DNA of 64,000 bases. It comes from an uncultured Sphingomonadaceae bacterium (GTDB lineage: Bacteria; Pseudomonadota; Alphaproteobacteria; Sphingomonadales; Sphingomonadaceae). Position numbers and translations under genes: made by a program. Below, in pieces: positions 55,546 through 64,000 of this stretch; the stretch's first letter is position 1; each line of letters begins with the position of its first letter. Under the pieces are notes generated by a model. That model ran no database searches, was not told the origin of the DNA, and was given only the letters and a program-made list of their open reading frames with translations. Location of the stretch: NCBI GenBank assembly GCA_947503245.1, contig CANNCV010000001.1, positions 867,501 to 931,500 on the forward strand, given 5' to 3'.

Positions 55546-57048
55546 ATGAATGAGCATTTGCTGGATAATATTGTTATTGTTGGCGGGGGTACAGCCGGAT
55601 GGATGACGGCTGCAGCGCTGGGCAATTTGCTACGCGGCACAAAGACAAAGGTCACGCTGATTGAATCGGAGGAGATTGGCACAGTTGGTGTAGGCGAAGC
55701 CACTATCCCGCCTATCATTGCCTATAATGAGATGCTGGGCATAGATGAGAATGAATTTATTCGGGAGACCAAGGCGACGTTCAAATTGGGCATTGAATTC
55801 GTCGATTGGTACGAAAAAGGCTCATCCTATATCCACCCTTTTGGGGATTTCGGCGTCGATTTCGATGCTATCCCATTTTACCAATATTGGTTTCACAAAG
55901 CACTGGCTGGTGAAAAGGATGATCTCTTTGCATATTCCTTGATGGTTGAAGCATGCCGCAAGAAGAAATTTATGCGCCCTTTGAAAGACCGGCCAAAATC
56001 CGCGCTTGCGGGTATAAATTATGCCTTCCAATTCGATGCAGCGCTCTATGCGGCTTATCTGCGCCGCTATGCAGAGGAGCGCGGTATTGTCCGTGTTGAA
56101 GGGCGGGTAGGCAATGTTACGCAAGATAGCGAAACGGGTCATGTTCAGTCTGTTACCACGACAGATGGCCGGACATTGTCAGCTGATTTCTTCATCGACT
56201 GTTCGGGCTTTCGCGGCCTTTTGATCGAAGGAGCTTTGGCCACTGGCTATGAGGATTGGCGCAGCCATTTGCCATGTGATCGTGCTGTTGCCGTGCCGTG
56301 TGAGAAAATAGATGAGCCCATACCCTATACGCGCGCAACGGCGCGAGAGGCTGGCTGGCAATGGCGCATTCCTTTGCAGCATCGCACAGGTAACGGCTAT
56401 GTCTATTGCAGCGACTATATTGATGATGACGCGGCCTGTGAGTCCTTATTGTCTAACCTCGATGGCAAGCCATTGGGTGATCCGCGCTTGCTGCGCTTTG
56501 TAACCGGTCATCGCAAAAAGTTCTGGAATAAGAATGTGCTAGCGCTTGGTCTAGCGGCCGGTTTTATGGAGCCACTGGAATCAACCAGTATCCATCTTAT
56601 CCAAACTTCGATCGCCCGTTTGATGACGCATTTCCCCGATAAGCGTTTCAACCCCGCGGATATTGAAGCATTTAACAACAGAACATTGTTTGAATATGAG
56701 AGAGTTCGTGACTTTTTGGTACTGCATTATACAGCGACCAAAAGAGACGACACACCATTTTGGCGTCATTGCCAGTCGATTCGCACATCAGATAATTTGC
56801 GGCGACGGATGAATCAGTTTCGCGCATCATCGCGTATATTTAGCGAACCACATGACATTTTTGGCACAGCTAGCTGGGTCGCTGTCATGTATGGTCAGGG
56901 TATTACCCCTGAAGCATCAAACCCGCTAATTGCAAAAATGCCGATGGACAGAATCCGCAATGTTATATCCAGTATCGGCAATACTATAGCCAGCGCTGCC
57001 GATCAAATGCCTGAACATAAAGCATTTATTGACGATTGTGTTGGATAG
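55546..57048 (+). CDS. Tryptophan-halogenase-family flavoprotein 3
   Basis: This 500-residue protein has GGGTAGWMTAAALG, GVGEATIPPII, ATFKLGIEFVDWY, GWQWRIPLQHRTGNG and EPLESTSIHLIQ, so all expected FAD and catalytic motifs. It begins 2 bp after the previous gene. It is the last of the array; a 162-bp gap with a palindromic operator and the TonB receptor follow. In related Caulobacterales/Sphingomonadales such genes occur next to TonB receptors for complex carbohydrates. Confidence 0.9.
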   Translation: MNEHLLDNIVIVGGGTAGWMTAAALGNLLRGTKTKVTLIESEEIGTVGVGEATIPPIIAYNEMLGIDENEFIRETKATFKLGIEFVDWYEKGSSYIHPFGDFGVDFDAIPFYQYWFHKALAGEKDDLFAYSLMVEACRKKKFMRPLKDRPKSALAGINYAFQFDAALYAAYLRRYAEERGIVRVEGRVGNVTQDSETGHVQSVTTTDGRTLSADFFIDCSGFRGLLIEGALATGYEDWRSHLPCDRAVAVPCEKIDEPIPYTRATAREAGWQWRIPLQHRTGNGYVYCSDYIDDDAACESLLSNLDGKPLGDPRLLRFVTGHRKKFWNKNVLALGLAAGFMEPLESTSIHLIQTSIARLMTHFPDKRFNPADIEAFNNRTLFEYERVRDFLVLHYTATKRDDTPFWRHCQSIRTSDNLRRRMNQFRASSRIFSEPHDIFGTASWVAVMYGQGITPEASNPLIAKMPMDRIRNVISSIGNTIASAADQMPEHKAFIDDCVG

Positions 57049-57137
57049 TCTTTGCCTCGCTGATCTTATGACAGCGTCCAACTAAAGCGCAACTGAATAA
57101 GGATTTTTCCGTAACGAATTACAAATTTGATTTTTTC

Positions 57138-57155
57138 GTTGACAAGGTTGTCAAT
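57138..57155. promoter_or_regulatory. Palindromic operator before TonB receptor
   Basis: GTTGACAAGGTTGTCAAT matches the site at 39677-39694 at 17 of 18 positions, with 20 identical bases from TTGACA on (57139-57158). It lies 55 bp before the receptor start (57211), and its TTGACA could be the -35 box. It is the best evidence that the receptor shares a regulator with the beta-glucan genes. Confidence 0.75.
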
Positions 57156-57210
57156 TTTACCAAGATAGATGTTGGGATAATAATAGAAAAAGATTTTTTT
57201 AGGAGGGGTT

Positions 57211-60200
57211 ATGAAATCCATTTTGCGCCAATCGCCGAATAATATCTGCCGTAATTTGCTTGTCGGTGTTTCGTCTCTGGGACTAATTGCAGCAACGCCA
57301 GCCTTAGCGCAGGAGGCATCTCCACAAAATGATGCCGAAGATCCTCAAGCAGATACCGCTGCTGAAGATGAAGGTTTGATCATTGTTTCTGGTATTCGCG
57401 AATCGCTTGATTCAGCGCAGAATATCAAACGTAATTCCGACACCGTTGTCGATGTTGTGACAGCATCAGACATTGGCGCCTTGCCAGACCGTTCTGTTTC
57501 AGAGGTTTTGCAACGTGTTCCTGGTGTTTCCATCATTCGTTTCGCTGGTCCTAATGACCCGGATCACTTTGCAATTGAAGGTTCAGGTGCGGTTATTCGT
57601 GGCCTGCCCTTTGTTCGCTCAGAGCTAAATGGCCGCGATGTGTTCGGCGCAAGTTCAGGCGCAATATTGGGCTTTGAAGATGTTTCGCCTGAATTGCTCG
57701 GCAGTGTGGCTGTTTTCAAAAACACCTCTGCGGATCTGATCGAAGGCGGCGCTGCTGGTACAATCGATCTGCGCACACGTTTGCCTTTTGATTCAGATGG
57801 CCAGACCTTCTCAATTTCGGGCGAGCTCAACTATGGCGATCTGCGTGAAGAATTCGCGCCCACCGTTTCCGCTCTCTATTCCAACAATTGGGATACTGGG
57901 ATTGGCCGTGTAGGTATCTTGGCCAATATCGCATATTCTGAGCTGCTTTCACGTGCGGATGGCAGCGGGTTTGCAGACCCGTTAGATCGTGACGCAGGCC
58001 CAGACGGCATATTGTTCAATGCCGATGATAACCTGATCACAGACGATGCAGGCAATGCTTTGTTCATTCCCGGTGGCGGTAGTATCCGTACCCAAGAATT
58101 TGATCGTGAGCGTTTGACAATTGCTGGCGCCTTGCAGTGGGAGAGCCTTGACGAGCGTTGGCAGGCATCTGCACAATTCTTCCGTTCAGATTCTGACCTT
58201 GTATGGGGTGAAAATGTTCTGGAAACGGTGATTGATGGCACTGGCCCACGCACCGGATTTGACCGCAGCGACTTTGTCTTTGACGAAGAAGGTATTTTTG
58301 AAAGCGGCACGATTACGGACAATTCACAATGGCGTGGTCCTAACGGTACCGCTGCATTGGTCAGTGGCGCGGGGACGCAAGGCGGACAGCAGCTCAATAC
58401 TTTCCGGACACGCGCTGAATCAGATCGCACCGAAGATTATGGTTTCAACCTGAAATTTGCACCAACAGATAATTTGCGCTTCAACTTTGATGCACAATAT
58501 ATCGCAACTGAAGCCGAAGTGACCGATTTGAGTGTTTTTGGCTCGTTCTTTGCGCCGGTCGCCATTGATCGTTCAACCGGTCAGGTTCCAGATATCGCAT
58601 TTGTTGCTCCTGATGGTTTCTTCCAGGACCCTAGCAATTTCTTCCTGCGCGCATTTTTGGACCAGACATCGCAAAATGAAGGCGACTCGCTCGCATTCCG
58701 CGGTGATGTTGAATATGATTTTGGCGGCGATGGATGGCTGAAATCGGTTCGCGCTGGCGCACGTTATAATCAACAGGATCTGCTGTTGCGTCAGTCAGAC
58801 TTTAACTGGGGCGCCATCTCAGAAGTTTGGACGGCCAATGATATTCAAGGCCTGTCTGGCGGTGATTTTAACGCCATTCAGTCTGTCCTTCTGCTTGGTG
58901 GCAACCCTAATCCTGATTTGGATGCGGCTGTTGCGCCATTGGTTAGCAGTTTCGAATTTGATAGCTTCCAACGCGGTGACGTCTCAAGCCCGGGCGGTGT
59001 CATTCCTTCACCAAATGCTATTACAGCGTCAGATTTTGATGGCTTTCAAAGCACGATATCAACAATCCTTAATGCTGTTGGTGGCAGCCCATCAGGTGCA
59101 AATGTCCTGACCGAGCGCCCAGGCGTTATTGCTGGCACACCATTTTTGCCAAGTGAAATTGGCAGCATAACCAGAGACAATTTTGCGGCTTATGTGCGGT
59201 TTGACTTTGAATCACCGGAAAGCGACTCTGGCGTTAAACTCAGTGGTAATGTTGGTCTGCGCTATGTCCGGACCGAACGCTCAGTGGATACATCTATTAC
59301 TACTGATCCGTTTAGTATGATCTTCCCGCCCTCATTGCTCGCCTTATGTGCCCCCGGTGCAGGAGCAGGAATACCCAACTTCCAAGTGCCTGCGGCATGT
59401 AGTCTTGATCTGGCTGGGCTGGAGACGGCATTTGGCGATGGTCAGTTTATCGAAACAACAGTCGATACTGATTATGAAGAGTTTCTGCCAAGTCTAAACC
59501 TGAAACTGGATATCCCGGGCGGACATGTTCTGCGGACGGCTATTTCTCGCACTTTGACACGTCCTGGTGTGGATCAGCTTAATGAGCGTATCTTCGTCAA
59601 TCAAATTCCTGGAACCATTGTTCCTGATGGTGCGGGCGGCACGGTTACCAACTTTGGTGGTTTCCAAGGCAATGCTACTGGTAATGCCTCATTGCTTCCG
59701 CAAACGGCGTGGAACTTCGATGTAGCGTGGGAATGGTATTTTGCTACGGCTGGATCGATAACCCTTACCGGTTTCTATAAAGAAATCAGTAACTTCATTG
59801 CCTTCCAGCCAGTCCCTGTACCATTGTCCTTTGAAGGCGCTGATATTGAAGTATTGCGTAATACAGAGGTCAATACGAGCGACACTGGTGATGTTCTTGG
59901 TTTCGAGCTCGCTTATCAGCAGTTTTTCGATTTCTTACCAGGGCCATTGAGCGGGCTTGGTCTACAGTTCAACTATACTTATATTGAAGCAAATGGCGTT
60001 TCCAACGAGCTGGATACTGCTCTTGCGAGCGACAATCCGCCAACTGCACGATTTGATATAGATGATGGCATATTCCCGCGCGTATCGCGGCATAATATCA
60101 ACCTGATCGGTCTGTATGAGAAATCTGGTGTTCAAGCACGCCTCGCCTATAATTGGCGCAGCACGTTCCTGTTGACGGAACGCGATGTGATCTTCCCATT

Positions 60201-60411
60201 CGCGTCAATCTATCAACCGTCTACCGGGCAGCTTGATGCGTCTATTTTCTTTGACCTGACCGACAATATCAAAATCGGTGTTCAAGGCGTGAACTTGCTG
60301 GATGATATTACAGTTACTGAGCAGTCAGTTTCTGCGACAGGTCAGCGGGCACTGCGGAATGCTTTCCGTAATGACAGGCGCTTTACCTTCATTGCTCGTG
60401 CAACATTCTAA
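57211..60411 (+). CDS. TonB-dependent receptor, carbohydrate type
   Basis: This protein has 1066 residues. A signal peptide ends about residue 34 (PALAQEA). A plug domain follows with LIIVSGIRESLDSAQNIKRN, VVDVVTASDIGALPDRSV and LQRVPGVSIIR (about 55-125). The rest is a beta-barrel ending in RATF, with the C-terminal Phe typical of outer-membrane proteins. AGGAGGGG lies just upstream of ATG. This layout matches receptors that import oligosaccharides with TonB energy. It follows the halogenase array and carries the same palindrome as the GH3 promoter. A strong terminator follows at 60447. Confidence 0.93.
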   Translation: MKSILRQSPNNICRNLLVGVSSLGLIAATPALAQEASPQNDAEDPQADTAAEDEGLIIVSGIRESLDSAQNIKRNSDTVVDVVTASDIGALPDRSVSEVLQRVPGVSIIRFAGPNDPDHFAIEGSGAVIRGLPFVRSELNGRDVFGASSGAILGFEDVSPELLGSVAVFKNTSADLIEGGAAGTIDLRTRLPFDSDGQTFSISGELNYGDLREEFAPTVSALYSNNWDTGIGRVGILANIAYSELLSRADGSGFADPLDRDAGPDGILFNADDNLITDDAGNALFIPGGGSIRTQEFDRERLTIAGALQWESLDERWQASAQFFRSDSDLVWGENVLETVIDGTGPRTGFDRSDFVFDEEGIFESGTITDNSQWRGPNGTAALVSGAGTQGGQQLNTFRTRAESDRTEDYGFNLKFAPTDNLRFNFDAQYIATEAEVTDLSVFGSFFAPVAIDRSTGQVPDIAFVAPDGFFQDPSNFFLRAFLDQTSQNEGDSLAFRGDVEYDFGGDGWLKSVRAGARYNQQDLLLRQSDFNWGAISEVWTANDIQGLSGGDFNAIQSVLLLGGNPNPDLDAAVAPLVSSFEFDSFQRGDVSSPGGVIPSPNAITASDFDGFQSTISTILNAVGGSPSGANVLTERPGVIAGTPFLPSEIGSITRDNFAAYVRFDFESPESDSGVKLSGNVGLRYVRTERSVDTSITTDPFSMIFPPSLLALCAPGAGAGIPNFQVPAACSLDLAGLETAFGDGQFIETTVDTDYEEFLPSLNLKLDIPGGHVLRTAISRTLTRPGVDQLNERIFVNQIPGTIVPDGAGGTVTNFGGFQGNATGNASLLPQTAWNFDVAWEWYFATAGSITLTGFYKEISNFIAFQPVPVPLSFEGADIEVLRNTEVNTSDTGDVLGFELAYQQFFDFLPGPLSGLGLQFNYTYIEANGVSNELDTALASDNPPTARFDIDDGIFPRVSRHNINLIGLYEKSGVQARLAYNWRSTFLLTERDVIFPFASIYQPSTGQLDASIFFDLTDNIKIGVQGVNLLDDITVTEQSVSATGQRALRNAFRNDRRFTFIARATF

Positions 60412-60446
60412 TCCAGTATAGATATCCTCTCTATACCTGACTCTAT

Positions 60447-60481
60447 ACCGGCCGGTGCTGCAATGCATCGGCCGGTTTTTT
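60447..60481 (+). terminator. Rho-independent terminator after TonB receptor
   Basis: ACCGGCCG (60447-60454) pairs with CGGCCGGT (60469-60476), extended by TGC/GCA around a short loop, and followed by TTTTT. It lies 36 bp after the receptor stop and 29 bp from the end of the leftward dehydrogenase gene. Confidence 0.9.
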
Positions 60482-60509
60482 GTGTCGTTAATATCGTCAG
60501 AGAGTGGGT

Positions 60510-61619
60510 TTAAAAGACCACGACGGAGCGAATACTCTCGCCTGCATGCATCAGGTCAAAACCCTTGTTGATCTCTTCTAATGGCAGAACATGGGTGATC
60601 ATCGGGTCGATCTGAATTTTGCCATTCATATACCAGTCAACGATCTTGGGTACGTCAGTACGCCCTTTTGCACCGCCAAAAGCTGTACCTTTCCACACTC
60701 GGCCGGTCACAAGCTGAAAGGGTCGCGTCGCAATCTCTTTGCCGGCCTCTGCCACGCCAATGATGATGCTTTCGCCCCAACCGCGATGGCAGGCCTCTAA
60801 TGCAGTGCGCATCACATCGGTATTGCCCGTGCAATCAAAGGTGTAATCCGCGCCGCCATCGGTCAACGCAACCAAATGTTCGACCAGATCGCCGGAAACC
60901 TCTGCCGGATTGACAAAATGTGTCATGCCGAATTTCTCTCCCCAGGCTTTGCGCTCTGGATTGATATCAACGCCAATAATTTTGTCCGCACCAACCATTT
61001 TTGCGCCTTGTAAGACATTCAGCCCAATGCCGCCCAAGCCGAAAACAATGATGTTGGAGCCGGGCTCTACCTTGGCCGTTTTGGTGACTGCGCCAACCCC
61101 GGTGGTGACACCGCAGCCAACATAGCAGCTCTTATCAAAAGGCGCGTCGGTGCGGATTTTGGCGACTGCGATTTCTGGCACGACGATAAAGTTGGAGAAG
61201 GTGGAGCAGCCCATATAATGATAAACCGGTTGCCCTTTATAGGACATGCGGCTGGTGCCATCGGGCATTACGCCTTGGCCCTGTGTGGCGCGAATGGCGG
61301 TGCATAAATTGGTCTTGCCAGACAGGCAGCTTTTGCACTGGCGGCATTCCGGCGTGTAAAGCGGGATGACATGATCGTCAAGCGCAACAGAGGTAACGCC
61401 AGCACCGACGTCGCGCACTATCCCTGCACCTTCATGGCCCAGAACAGCAGGGAATTTGCCCTCACTGTCCAGCCCGTCCAGCGTATAGGCATCGGTGTGG
61501 CAAATGCCCGTTGCCATGATTTCGATCAGCACTTCGCCAGCCTTTGGCCCTTCCAAATCAAGCTCAACAATTTCCAGTGGCTTCTTTGCTTCAAAAGCAA
61601 TGGCTGCGCGTGTTTTCAT
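60510..61619 (-). CDS. frmA: S-(hydroxymethyl)glutathione dehydrogenase (class III alcohol dehydrogenase)
   Basis: This 369-residue zinc enzyme oxidises the glutathione-formaldehyde adduct with NAD. It has the catalytic-zinc GICHTDAYTLDG, GHEGAGIVRDVG, the structural-zinc Cys series in CRQCKSCLSGKTNLC, and GVGAVTKTAKVEPGSNIIVFGLGGIGLN for NAD. The length and motifs are those of class III alcohol dehydrogenases (also acting on S-nitrosoglutathione). No regulator or frmB-like gene is next to it. It reads toward the end of the receptor gene. Confidence 0.95.
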   Translation of the reverse strand: MKTRAAIAFEAKKPLEIVELDLEGPKAGEVLIEIMATGICHTDAYTLDGLDSEGKFPAVLGHEGAGIVRDVGAGVTSVALDDHVIPLYTPECRQCKSCLSGKTNLCTAIRATQGQGVMPDGTSRMSYKGQPVYHYMGCSTFSNFIVVPEIAVAKIRTDAPFDKSCYVGCGVTTGVGAVTKTAKVEPGSNIIVFGLGGIGLNVLQGAKMVGADKIIGVDINPERKAWGEKFGMTHFVNPAEVSGDLVEHLVALTDGGADYTFDCTGNTDVMRTALEACHRGWGESIIIGVAEAGKEIATRPFQLVTGRVWKGTAFGGAKGRTDVPKIVDWYMNGKIQIDPMITHVLPLEEINKGFDLMHAGESIRSVVVF

Positions 61620-61765
61620 GGGGGTGGGTCTCTCTATTATTATGCTGGCGCTCTAATTATCACGCAATGGGCGGATTATTTCGACTTTAACGTCAGCCAA
61701 GTGCAGTCGGCAATAGACATTTGCACGCCAAAGGCGCATGGGGCGCAATTGTTCAAGGAAAAATA

Positions 61766-63856
61766 ATGTCATTAGAAAATATCCCCGCTTTATTGAGTGA
61801 GGCATTGGCCGCGCGCGAATATACCACGCTGACGCCTGTCCAGACCGCCGTCATTGAAGATGAAGCGGAAGGCAGAGACCTTATCGTCTCTGCGCAAACC
61901 GGTTCCGGTAAGACAGTTGCCTTTGGCCTGGCTATGGCGCCGCAAATTTTGGATGGCGGGCTGGTGAGCCTGGCCAAATTGCCTGCAGCGCTTATCATCG
62001 CGCCAACGCGTGAGCTTGCTTTGCAGGTCAGCCGTGAACTGATGTGGCTTTATGCTGGTGCGCACACCCGCATTGCCACTTGTGTTGGCGGCATGGATGC
62101 CAGCAAAGAACGGCGTAACCTGAAAAATGGCGCGCAAATTGTTGTCGGTACGCCCGGGCGTCTGCGTGACCATTTGGAGCGCGGGGCATTGGACCTGTCT
62201 GAGCTAAAGGTCGCTGTGCTGGACGAAGCGGATGAGATGCTGGATATGGGCTTCCGCGAAGAGCTGGAAGATATATTGAATGCCAGCCCGGATGACCGCC
62301 GGACATTAATGTTCTCTGCCACCATGCCGAAGCAGATTGTGTCGCTGGCCAAGCGCTATCAGCAAGACGCGATGCGCATTTCAACGGTTACGCAAGATCG
62401 CGGCCATGGTGATATTGCCTATCAGGCGGTGACTGTCGCTCCGCCGGATACAGAAAGCGCAGTGGTTAACCTGCTGCGCCTGCATGAGCCGGATACCGCC
62501 ATTTTGTTCTGCGCCACGCGTGAGCGGGTGCGGCATTTGCATGCCAAGTTGACCAATCGCGGCTTTAACGCTGTCGCGCTTTCGGGTGAGCATAGCCAGC
62601 AAGAGCGCAACCACGCTTTGCAATCATTACGCGATAAAAGAGCGCGCATTTGTGTGGCGACGGATGTTGCAGCGAGGGGCATCGATTTGCCCAGCGTTAC
62701 GCTTGTCGTCCATGTTGAAATTCCGCGCGATGCAGAGGCATTGCAGCACCGTTCGGGCCGAACAGGGCGTGCGGGCAAAAAAGGCACGGCCGTTCTGGTT
62801 GTGCCTTATCAGCGGCGCAAGCGGGTAGAATCCATGTTGCGCGGCGCGAAGATCAATGCCGAATGGATTACGGTACCCAGCGCCGAAGAGATTAAGGCCA
62901 AAGATCATGAACGGTTGCTGGAAAAGCTCTTGGCGCCCGTTGAATTTGATGAGGCTGATATCGCCTTGGGTGCAAAATTGCTGGAAACGATGAGCCCGGA
63001 AAATATAGCCGCTGCTTTGGTCTCTACGCACCGCGCCAAAATGCCATCGGCTGAAGATTTGCTGGATGATGGCAAGCGAGAGCGCGCCAAAGAAACGCAC
63101 CGTGACGGGTTTGACGATGCCATCTGGTTCCGCGTCAATGTCGGGCGCAGCAACAATGCCGACCCAAAATGGATATTGCCGCTTATGTGCCGCCGTGGCG
63201 GCGTTACCCGCAATGATATTGGTGCCATTCGCATCATGGGCAATGAGAGTTTTGTGGCTATTGCCGCCAAATCAGCAGAGCAATTTGCACAGTCTGTCCA
63301 GAACCCCGGACAGGATGAAGATGATGATGTTGAGATCGTGAAAGCCGATGGTCCACCGCGCGATGCCGCGCGAGAGAACCGCAAGCGCGGCAAAGGTGGA
63401 TATCAAGGACGTGGCGGCGAAGGCGGCGGCCATCGCGGCAAGCCCAATTTTAAGCGGCGCGAAGACGGTGATGGAGGCAAACCAAAACGGCGTGAATATA
63501 AAGATCGCCCGAAAAAGGATTGGCCCAAAAAAGATGGCCCCCGCAATGATGGACCCCGCAGTGACGGGCCACGCGGTGATAGGCCGCGCAGTGATAGACC
63601 CAAAAAAGACGGGTTTACACCGGACCGCGCAAGAACAGACAAAGCGCCGGATAAAGGCAGTGCAGCCGACACTGGCAAACCTGCCGCAAGAGAGAAATTG
63701 CGCCCCGAATATAAGGGCGGCCCCAAGGGCGACTTCAAAAAAGACGGCAAAAAATATGCGCCAAAGAAAGTTGGCGCATCGCCCAAATTTCGCGGTAAGC
63801 AAAAGAATAAAGGCAAACCCGGTGGCGGCAAGCCAGTGAATAGGCGGCAACCGTAA
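61766..63856 (+). CDS. DEAD-box RNA helicase with DbpA-type and basic C-terminal tail
   Basis: This protein has 696 residues. It has the helicase motifs SAQTGSGKT (I), PTRELA (Ia), GTPGRL (Ib), VLDEADEML (II), SATMP (III), ATDVAARGIDLP (V) and HRSGRTGRAG (VI). After about residue 450 there is a DbpA-type RNA-binding domain with WFRVNVGRSNNADPKWILPLMCRRGGVTRN. The last about 150 residues are rich in Gly, Arg, Lys, Asp and Pro with repeats such as DGPRSDGPRGD. AAGGAA precedes the ATG at 61766. It is likely a ribosome-assembly or RNA-turnover helicase. Confidence 0.93.
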   Translation: MSLENIPALLSEALAAREYTTLTPVQTAVIEDEAEGRDLIVSAQTGSGKTVAFGLAMAPQILDGGLVSLAKLPAALIIAPTRELALQVSRELMWLYAGAHTRIATCVGGMDASKERRNLKNGAQIVVGTPGRLRDHLERGALDLSELKVAVLDEADEMLDMGFREELEDILNASPDDRRTLMFSATMPKQIVSLAKRYQQDAMRISTVTQDRGHGDIAYQAVTVAPPDTESAVVNLLRLHEPDTAILFCATRERVRHLHAKLTNRGFNAVALSGEHSQQERNHALQSLRDKRARICVATDVAARGIDLPSVTLVVHVEIPRDAEALQHRSGRTGRAGKKGTAVLVVPYQRRKRVESMLRGAKINAEWITVPSAEEIKAKDHERLLEKLLAPVEFDEADIALGAKLLETMSPENIAAALVSTHRAKMPSAEDLLDDGKRERAKETHRDGFDDAIWFRVNVGRSNNADPKWILPLMCRRGGVTRNDIGAIRIMGNESFVAIAAKSAEQFAQSVQNPGQDEDDDVEIVKADGPPRDAARENRKRGKGGYQGRGGEGGGHRGKPNFKRREDGDGGKPKRREYKDRPKKDWPKKDGPRNDGPRSDGPRGDRPRSDRPKKDGFTPDRARTDKAPDKGSAADTGKPAAREKLRPEYKGGPKGDFKKDGKKYAPKKVGASPKFRGKQKNKGKPGGGKPVNRRQP

Positions 63857-63972
63857 AGGCAAAAACGAACGCCTTAATTTGCAGGCGCTAAATTGAAGGG
63901 GCTGCCCAATTAATTGGTGCGGCGCCCTGTGCTATTAGGAAATCATTACACTGGCTGAAATGCTGACACCCC

Positions 63973-63999
63973 AAAAACCCCTTATAGGCAGATAAGGGG
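63973..63999 (-). terminator. Rho-independent terminator on the minus strand
   Basis: CCCCTTAT (63978-63985) pairs exactly with ATAAGGGG (63992-63999) around a 6-base loop. On the minus strand the stem is followed by TTTTTGG, so it is oriented to end a leftward gene beyond the right edge. The stretch 63857-63972 after the helicase stop contains no other feature that I can see. Confidence 0.75.
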
Positions 64000-64000
64000 G

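Noticed and set aside
63603-63720. Lysine/Asp-rich tail of the DEAD-box helicase as a separate gene
   Set aside because: The tail is in frame with the helicase and has no start or stop of its own. Overlapping frames on the other strand arise from the repetitive composition.
1-64000. CRISPR array or phage structural genes
   Set aside because: No series of regularly spaced repeats and no capsid, portal or tail genes are visible. The only repeats are the 24-bp tandem pair and the IS ends.

Overview
The window reads as a chromosomal segment of an alphaproteobacterium of the order Sphingomonadales (Sphingorhabdus/Sphingopyxis/Erythrobacter-like). The basis is gene order and family content: short-form hisG-hisD-nusB, infA-maf-rng-yacG followed by tRNA-Phe, a K+-independent H+-pyrophosphatase, cobS/cobT, and TonB-dependent receptors next to arrays of tryptophan-halogenase-like flavoproteins. 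The genus assignment is inference; no rRNA gene is present.

Layout. (1) 1-19.6 kb is a housekeeping core: cobT (cut by the window edge) and cobS, an aminotransferase/sulfotransferase-like pair, a J-domain protein, a BolA-cupin-epoxide-hydrolase-like run, hisG-hisD-nusB, an esterase, thiL, hppA with a clear terminator, a large TonB-dependent receptor with a low-complexity insert, then infA-maf-rng-yacG and tRNA-Phe. (2) 19.6-31.9 kb looks like an accessory island. It starts just after tRNA-Phe with a decayed IS6-family element bounded by 12-bp inverted repeats and ends with a truncated tyrosine-recombinase gene. Inside is a mostly leftward catabolic/transport set: phosphotransferase, Rieske oxygenase, acyl-CoA ligase, four small N-terminally membrane-anchored proteins, an Nramp-related carrier and a UMF1-type MFS carrier. 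The last genes of this set overlap by ATGA junctions. A divergent winged-helix/TPR regulator faces a secreted beta-barrel-like protein across a 24-bp tandem repeat. (3) 31.9-60.5 kb is a carbohydrate-use region. It has a DUF6445 protein, a cupin lipoprotein, a DUF5060 glycosidase, a gluconate transporter and gluconokinase, a GH3 glucosidase, an SMP-30 lactonase, an MFS symporter, a LacI regulator and a GH5 cellulase. A leftward set follows (Gfo/Idh/MocA oxidoreductase, two xylose-isomerase-like proteins, MFS, GMC oxidoreductase with its small subunit), then three full-length halogenase-like flavoproteins plus one shrunken paralogue, then a large TonB-dependent receptor. (4) 60.5-64 kb returns to housekeeping: glutathione-dependent formaldehyde dehydrogenase and a DEAD-box RNA helicase.

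How the genes may work together. The receptor would import oligosaccharides across the outer membrane, GH5/GH3/DUF5060 enzymes would cut them, and the sugars would be oxidised and handled as gluconate (lactonase, GntP transporter, gluconokinase) or by a keto-glycoside route (GMC complex, Gfo/Idh, isomerase-like proteins). A near-identical palindrome (TTGACAAGGTTGTCAA) lies in the GH3/lactonase divergent promoter and before the halogenase-linked TonB receptor. A related one lies before the cupin-glycosidase operon. Together they suggest one LacI-type regulon that includes the receptor next to the halogenases. The most novel material is the halogenase array with its collapsed member and the island operon of very small membrane proteins.
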